A DNA stretch of 64,000 bases from Emticicia sp031378345 (GTDB lineage Bacteria; Bacteroidota; Bacteroidia; Cytophagales; Spirosomataceae): contig JANNDY010000106.1 of assembly GCA_031378345.1 (NCBI GenBank), forward strand, positions 97,039 through 161,038, written 5' to 3'. Made by a program: the position numbers and the translations under genes. The notes beneath the pieces were generated by a model. It saw nothing but the letters and a program-made list of their open reading frames with translations, was not told the DNA's origin and ran no database searches. This document shows, in pieces, positions 62,301 to 64,000 of this stretch (position 1 is its first letter; each line of letters opens with the position of its first letter).

Positions 62301-63618
62301 AAGTGGACTTATCACCGAAGAGGCTATTGAGGCAGCAGCTTATAAAATAGGAATGTTGCCAGAAGATGTTCGTCAAAAAAACCTCTATTTCATGGGCGAT
62401 TTTACACCTTATGGACAGCAATTAGATTATTGTTTTATTCAAAATGTTTGGGAAAAACTTCGTCAAGATGCCGATTTTGATAATCGCCAAAAGGCAGTTG
62501 ATGCTTTCAATAAAGCAAATAAATGGAAAAAACGAGGTATTTCGATGATTCCTTTGAAATATGGCATGGGTTATAATCTTGGTTTTTTGATGCAAGGTGC
62601 AGCAAAAATAGAGATTTATGCAAGCGATGGTTCGATTTTACTTTCGCATGGCGGCGTAGAAATGGGGCAAGGCGTAATGACCAAAACTGCCCAAATTGCA
62701 GCTCAAACGCTGAATGTTCCTTTGGGATATATCCAAATGGATAGCACTCGTACAAGCGTAATTCCTAATGCAATTGGCACTGGAGCAACTTCAAGCTCAG
62801 ATTTGAACGGTGGAGCAACAAAAAAGGCTTGCGAAATTCAACGACTAAAATTAGAGGAATTTTGCTTGAATTTATTACAAAAAAATGGTTCAAAATGGTG
62901 CATTGAAAATGGTATTAATTATTGGGATTTTCCTGAAGGTTGGCAAGCTATTGTTACGGCACAGGGAAAAACAGGCATGATTTGGACCAATGTTTTGAGC
63001 CAAGCCTATATGCACCGAGTAGATTTATCTTCACAGGCTTTGTATAGCACGCCGGGTCTGGCAGATACTTTAGACCAACAATTTTATGGCTTTACTTATA
63101 GTGCTTGCTGCACAGAAGTCGAAATTGATGTGCTGACTGGTGAATCAAATATTATAAGAACTGATATGCTTTATGATATTGGCAAAAGTCTAAATCCTGC
63201 CATTGATATTGGACAAATAGAAGGGGCTTACGTGATGGGTGCTGGCTATGTAACGAGCGAAAAACTCGTGTGGGAGCCAAAAGGCACAGCAAATACCGCA
63301 GGAATGTTGAACACGCCAAACACTTGGACTTATAAACCGCCTTGTGCCGCTTCTATTCCTTTGGATTTCAGAGTTGATTTATTTCCAAGAGAAGATGCCC
63401 CAAATGTTCCTGAAAATCCAAACCTTTTGATGTCGAGCAAAGGCGTTGGTGAGCCACCGTTGGTTTTGGCAAATACTGTGTTTTTTGCTATAAAACACGC
63501 TATTTTAGCGGCCCGCCAAGACCGTGGACTCAATGATTGGTTTGAAATGGAATCGCCTGCAACTGTGGAGAATATTAGAACTTTCTGTGCTGTTGAAGTT
63601 GGGGATATGACTTTATGA
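59392..63618 (+). CDS. Single-chain molybdenum hydroxylase of xanthine dehydrogenase type
   Basis: The ATG at 59392 (MPSTKNYQ) is preferred; an earlier start at 59317 lies inside the preceding gene. The protein has 1408 residues and carries all three XDH modules on one chain. Two 2Fe-2S sites lie at Cys49/54/57/79 and Cys119/122/156/158 (ICRCTGFRPIL). The FAD domain includes VCGNTSKGI and NMASLAGNTML. The molybdopterin half has FYMETQSCFSQPGE, GGGYGGKT, AMRSYGGVQSG, MGQGVMTK and the catalytic GVGEPPLVLA. The order matches eukaryotic XDH; bacterial enzymes are usually split in two or three subunits. It may oxidise purines or aldehydes, with NAD or the neighbouring heme proteins as acceptors. 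Confidence 0.9.
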   Translation: MPSTKNYQNDLQFYINGEKHHIENPDPSALLVDYLRSTKIGLTGTKHACGQGGCGSCTVMLSYWDDARNEVVNASCNSCLRPLVALDGMEVTTIEGLGSVDTEISPVQYAIAKNNGSQCGYCTPGFVMNMHSLLIEKEGQDLSQKQIEQCFDGNICRCTGFRPILYGMKTFATDWTPADEIGTPPCLIDPAEAVKHYDKPRKINENDLNKDPRPLHYSKYGVEWFRPINLKAVHEIMAHCKDADAIKLVCGNTSKGIPSINPTDPKVMIDISQIKELKRVKITNSKITVGSATTYSEFLDILDKQIAEVNATQLKGLNALHYMAIRTAGKIVRNMASLAGNTMLVARNVTSGYPFPSDLFVALAVLETELSVSLKGDIQKIPILDFLEKYNKNKAFQQQAIIVAYHIPMTNEGDFVQTFKVAIRLENSHSLANAGFKVNLDKNKCIKNALLVVGGIDTKPFRASKTEDFLLGKIFTAKTMEGALQVLSIELQNVIQNLPKWFLDLPSEGVSNDYRKSLVESYFYKYFIEILQEISPNEVPEVDNSAPQIAFDRPVSKGTQEYSSYKDEYPINLPIIKLTAFEQATGEAIYTHDIPVPVKGLQGAFVTSTQTLAKFHYQIPLENGTFQEASVAEVLAHVKSKFGDVIAFFTYRDIPEGGTNGSSDAYAPDPIFCVDSVTCFGQCIGLLVAEQEQTALNAANYLANNCICYTDFGNIILDIQEAVKANSIFPDYTQATDDNQKITAPNSDISWVIKTGGAGLETGLQYSSASINGVECTIVAGTQQTGDQIHFYMETQSCFSQPGEQRQMLVNPSSQSPDSVQSNISQTLNIPENNIEVDIKWLGGGYGGKTTRTTYVASPTALASLKLKKPVRVAMPRDIDSYMIGKRHPFLGEYNIAIVPDGADKGKIIGTVFEFYSNGGNTKDCSFDVMDCAILGADNAYNVPNFQAEGFVCKTNRSSNNAMRSYGGVQSGLITEEAIEAAAYKIGMLPEDVRQKNLYFMGDFTPYGQQLDYCFIQNVWEKLRQDADFDNRQKAVDAFNKANKWKKRGISMIPLKYGMGYNLGFLMQGAAKIEIYASDGSILLSHGGVEMGQGVMTKTAQIAAQTLNVPLGYIQMDSTRTSVIPNAIGTGATSSSDLNGGATKKACEIQRLKLEEFCLNLLQKNGSKWCIENGINYWDFPEGWQAIVTAQGKTGMIWTNVLSQAYMHRVDLSSQALYSTPGLADTLDQQFYGFTYSACCTEVEIDVLTGESNIIRTDMLYDIGKSLNPAIDIGQIEGAYVMGAGYVTSEKLVWEPKGTANTAGMLNTPNTWTYKPPCAASIPLDFRVDLFPREDAPNVPENPNLLMSSKGVGEPPLVLANTVFFAIKHAILAARQDRGLNDWFEMESPATVENIRTFCAVEVGDMTL

Positions 63619-63652
63619 CCTCTTGTTTCGGACGATAACGCTGAAAGCGTTA

Positions 63653-63802
63653 AACATGAATAGCCCCGAAAGAATTTCGGGGAGAAAATGAAGCGGGAAT
63701 CTCCAACCCCGAAGTGGGTTGAACATAGGCGGTTCAACCCACTTTGGGGTTGGGGCATTTTTTTGCTATTTACCCCGAAATTCTTTCGGGGCTATTCATG
63801 TT
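63653..63802. repeat. Nested palindromes: 30-bp perfect inverted repeat around an inner hairpin
   Basis: Arms 63653-63682 and 63773-63802 are exact 30-bp complements (core AATAGCCCCGAAAGAA). Between them is a second hairpin, CCAACCCCGAAGTGGGTTGAA with a matching partner (about 63702-63755), loop ATAGGCGG. Just after, AAGCCC-TTCG-GGGCTT adds a short hairpin. It resembles a REP/BIME-type cluster and is richer in GC than the flanks. Confidence 0.85.
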
Positions 63803-63823
63803 AAAGCCCTTCGGGCTTGACTT

Positions 63824-64000
63824 AGTAACGTGTAAATAATAACTTGGTCATTTGATATGATTCTTTTGCCGCCATTTTTATCGACTTGTTCGTAAAGTAG
63901 CGGTGCTATTCGCCCGCTGCGGCGGACCGCTCAAAAGTAAATAAAACTAACAACAAAATAATTCACCTGAAATAGACCAACTTATTATTTACACGTTACT
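63824..64000. mobile_element. MITE-like element with 26-bp terminal inverted repeats (may extend past the window)
   Basis: The 26-bp end at 63824-63849 (AGTAACGTGTAAATAATAAC...) and its complement at 63975-64000 differ at one position. The 177-bp element has no open frame and includes a GC-rich CGCCCGCTGCGGCGGA patch. Target duplication cannot be checked because the window ends. It could be a MITE or one end of a larger element. Confidence 0.65.

Noticed and set aside
63330..63758. 142-residue minus-strand frame at the XDH end
   Set aside because: Covers XDH active-site codons and the palindrome; no independent coding signal.

Overview
The window looks like chromosomal DNA of a Bacteroidota bacterium, most likely a Cytophagales/Spirosomataceae-type organism. 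The base composition is AT-rich. Several genes have the Bacteroidota promoter form (TTG, about 16-20 bp, then TAnnTTTG). There is a secreted enzyme with a type IX secretion sorting tail, a VCBS/ASPIC lipoprotein, Tat-exported Gfo/Idh oxidoreductases, an Lrp-ornithine aminotransferase divergon and a BlaI/M56 pair. The genus is inference. No rRNA, tRNA, CRISPR array or intact insertion sequence was recognised. LAYOUT. 0-7.9 kb: a partial SWIM zinc-finger gene, then a sugar-oxidation/esterase cluster (GMC dehydrogenase, its Tat-type small subunit, an esterase), two tandem Tat-signal Gfo/Idh oxidoreductases and an S1/P1 nuclease. 7.8-14.1 kb (minus strand): a tightly packed five-gene defence-like operon, HsdM methylase, HsdS specificity subunit, AAA ATPase, HNH nuclease and an unknown protein, with no HsdR. 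The ATPase/HNH pair resembles Septu PtuA/PtuB. 14.3-29.5 kb: mostly core and secreted functions (glycosylhydrolase-like protein, DUF4230, MiaA, S74-domain protein, VCBS lipoprotein, cysteine desulfurase, Lrp/RocD, serine hydrolase). 29.7-33.5 kb: a second AT-rich three-gene cassette with overlapping frames, AAA ATPase, Toprim-like protein and DUF262 protein. 33.9-37.3 kb: DUF937-OmpA, DUF4126 and an MFS transporter. 37.3-40.8 kb: a toxin-antitoxin graveyard with an interrupted toxin, an intact HigBA pair, an intact PIN-domain pair, a broken HU-like gene, a truncated ATPase and a CcbP-like gene without a clear start. 40.9-54.2 kb: housekeeping and envelope genes (epimerase, RadA, porin, BlaI/M56, HTH/coiled-coil pair, TauE, TRIC-like channel, DnaG, ArfB, FabH). 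54.5-63.6 kb: two paralogous single-heme c-type proteins, a PF04185 phosphoesterase and a 1408-residue single-chain xanthine dehydrogenase-like enzyme laid out as in eukaryotes. 63.6-64.0 kb: nested palindromes and a MITE-like element with 26-bp inverted ends. HOW IT FITS TOGETHER. The two overlapping-gene cassettes (7.8-14.1 and 29.7-33.5 kb) are the best candidates for undescribed antiviral systems. In the first, the methylase and specificity subunit would mark self while an ATPase-activated HNH nuclease replaces the translocating HsdR. In the second, a separate Toprim protein would be driven by an ATPase, with a DUF262 protein as sensor or effector. A striking genome-scale feature is a set of about eleven intergenic regions, each built from a short word repeated on one arm and inverted on the other (TGACGAAT, GAATGATA, AATTTGG, CCGAAATC, ATCCGTG, CCACGGAG and others), giving long hairpins. 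A different palindromic repeat (core GAGCGAAGTCGA) lies in frame inside the M56 peptidase gene.
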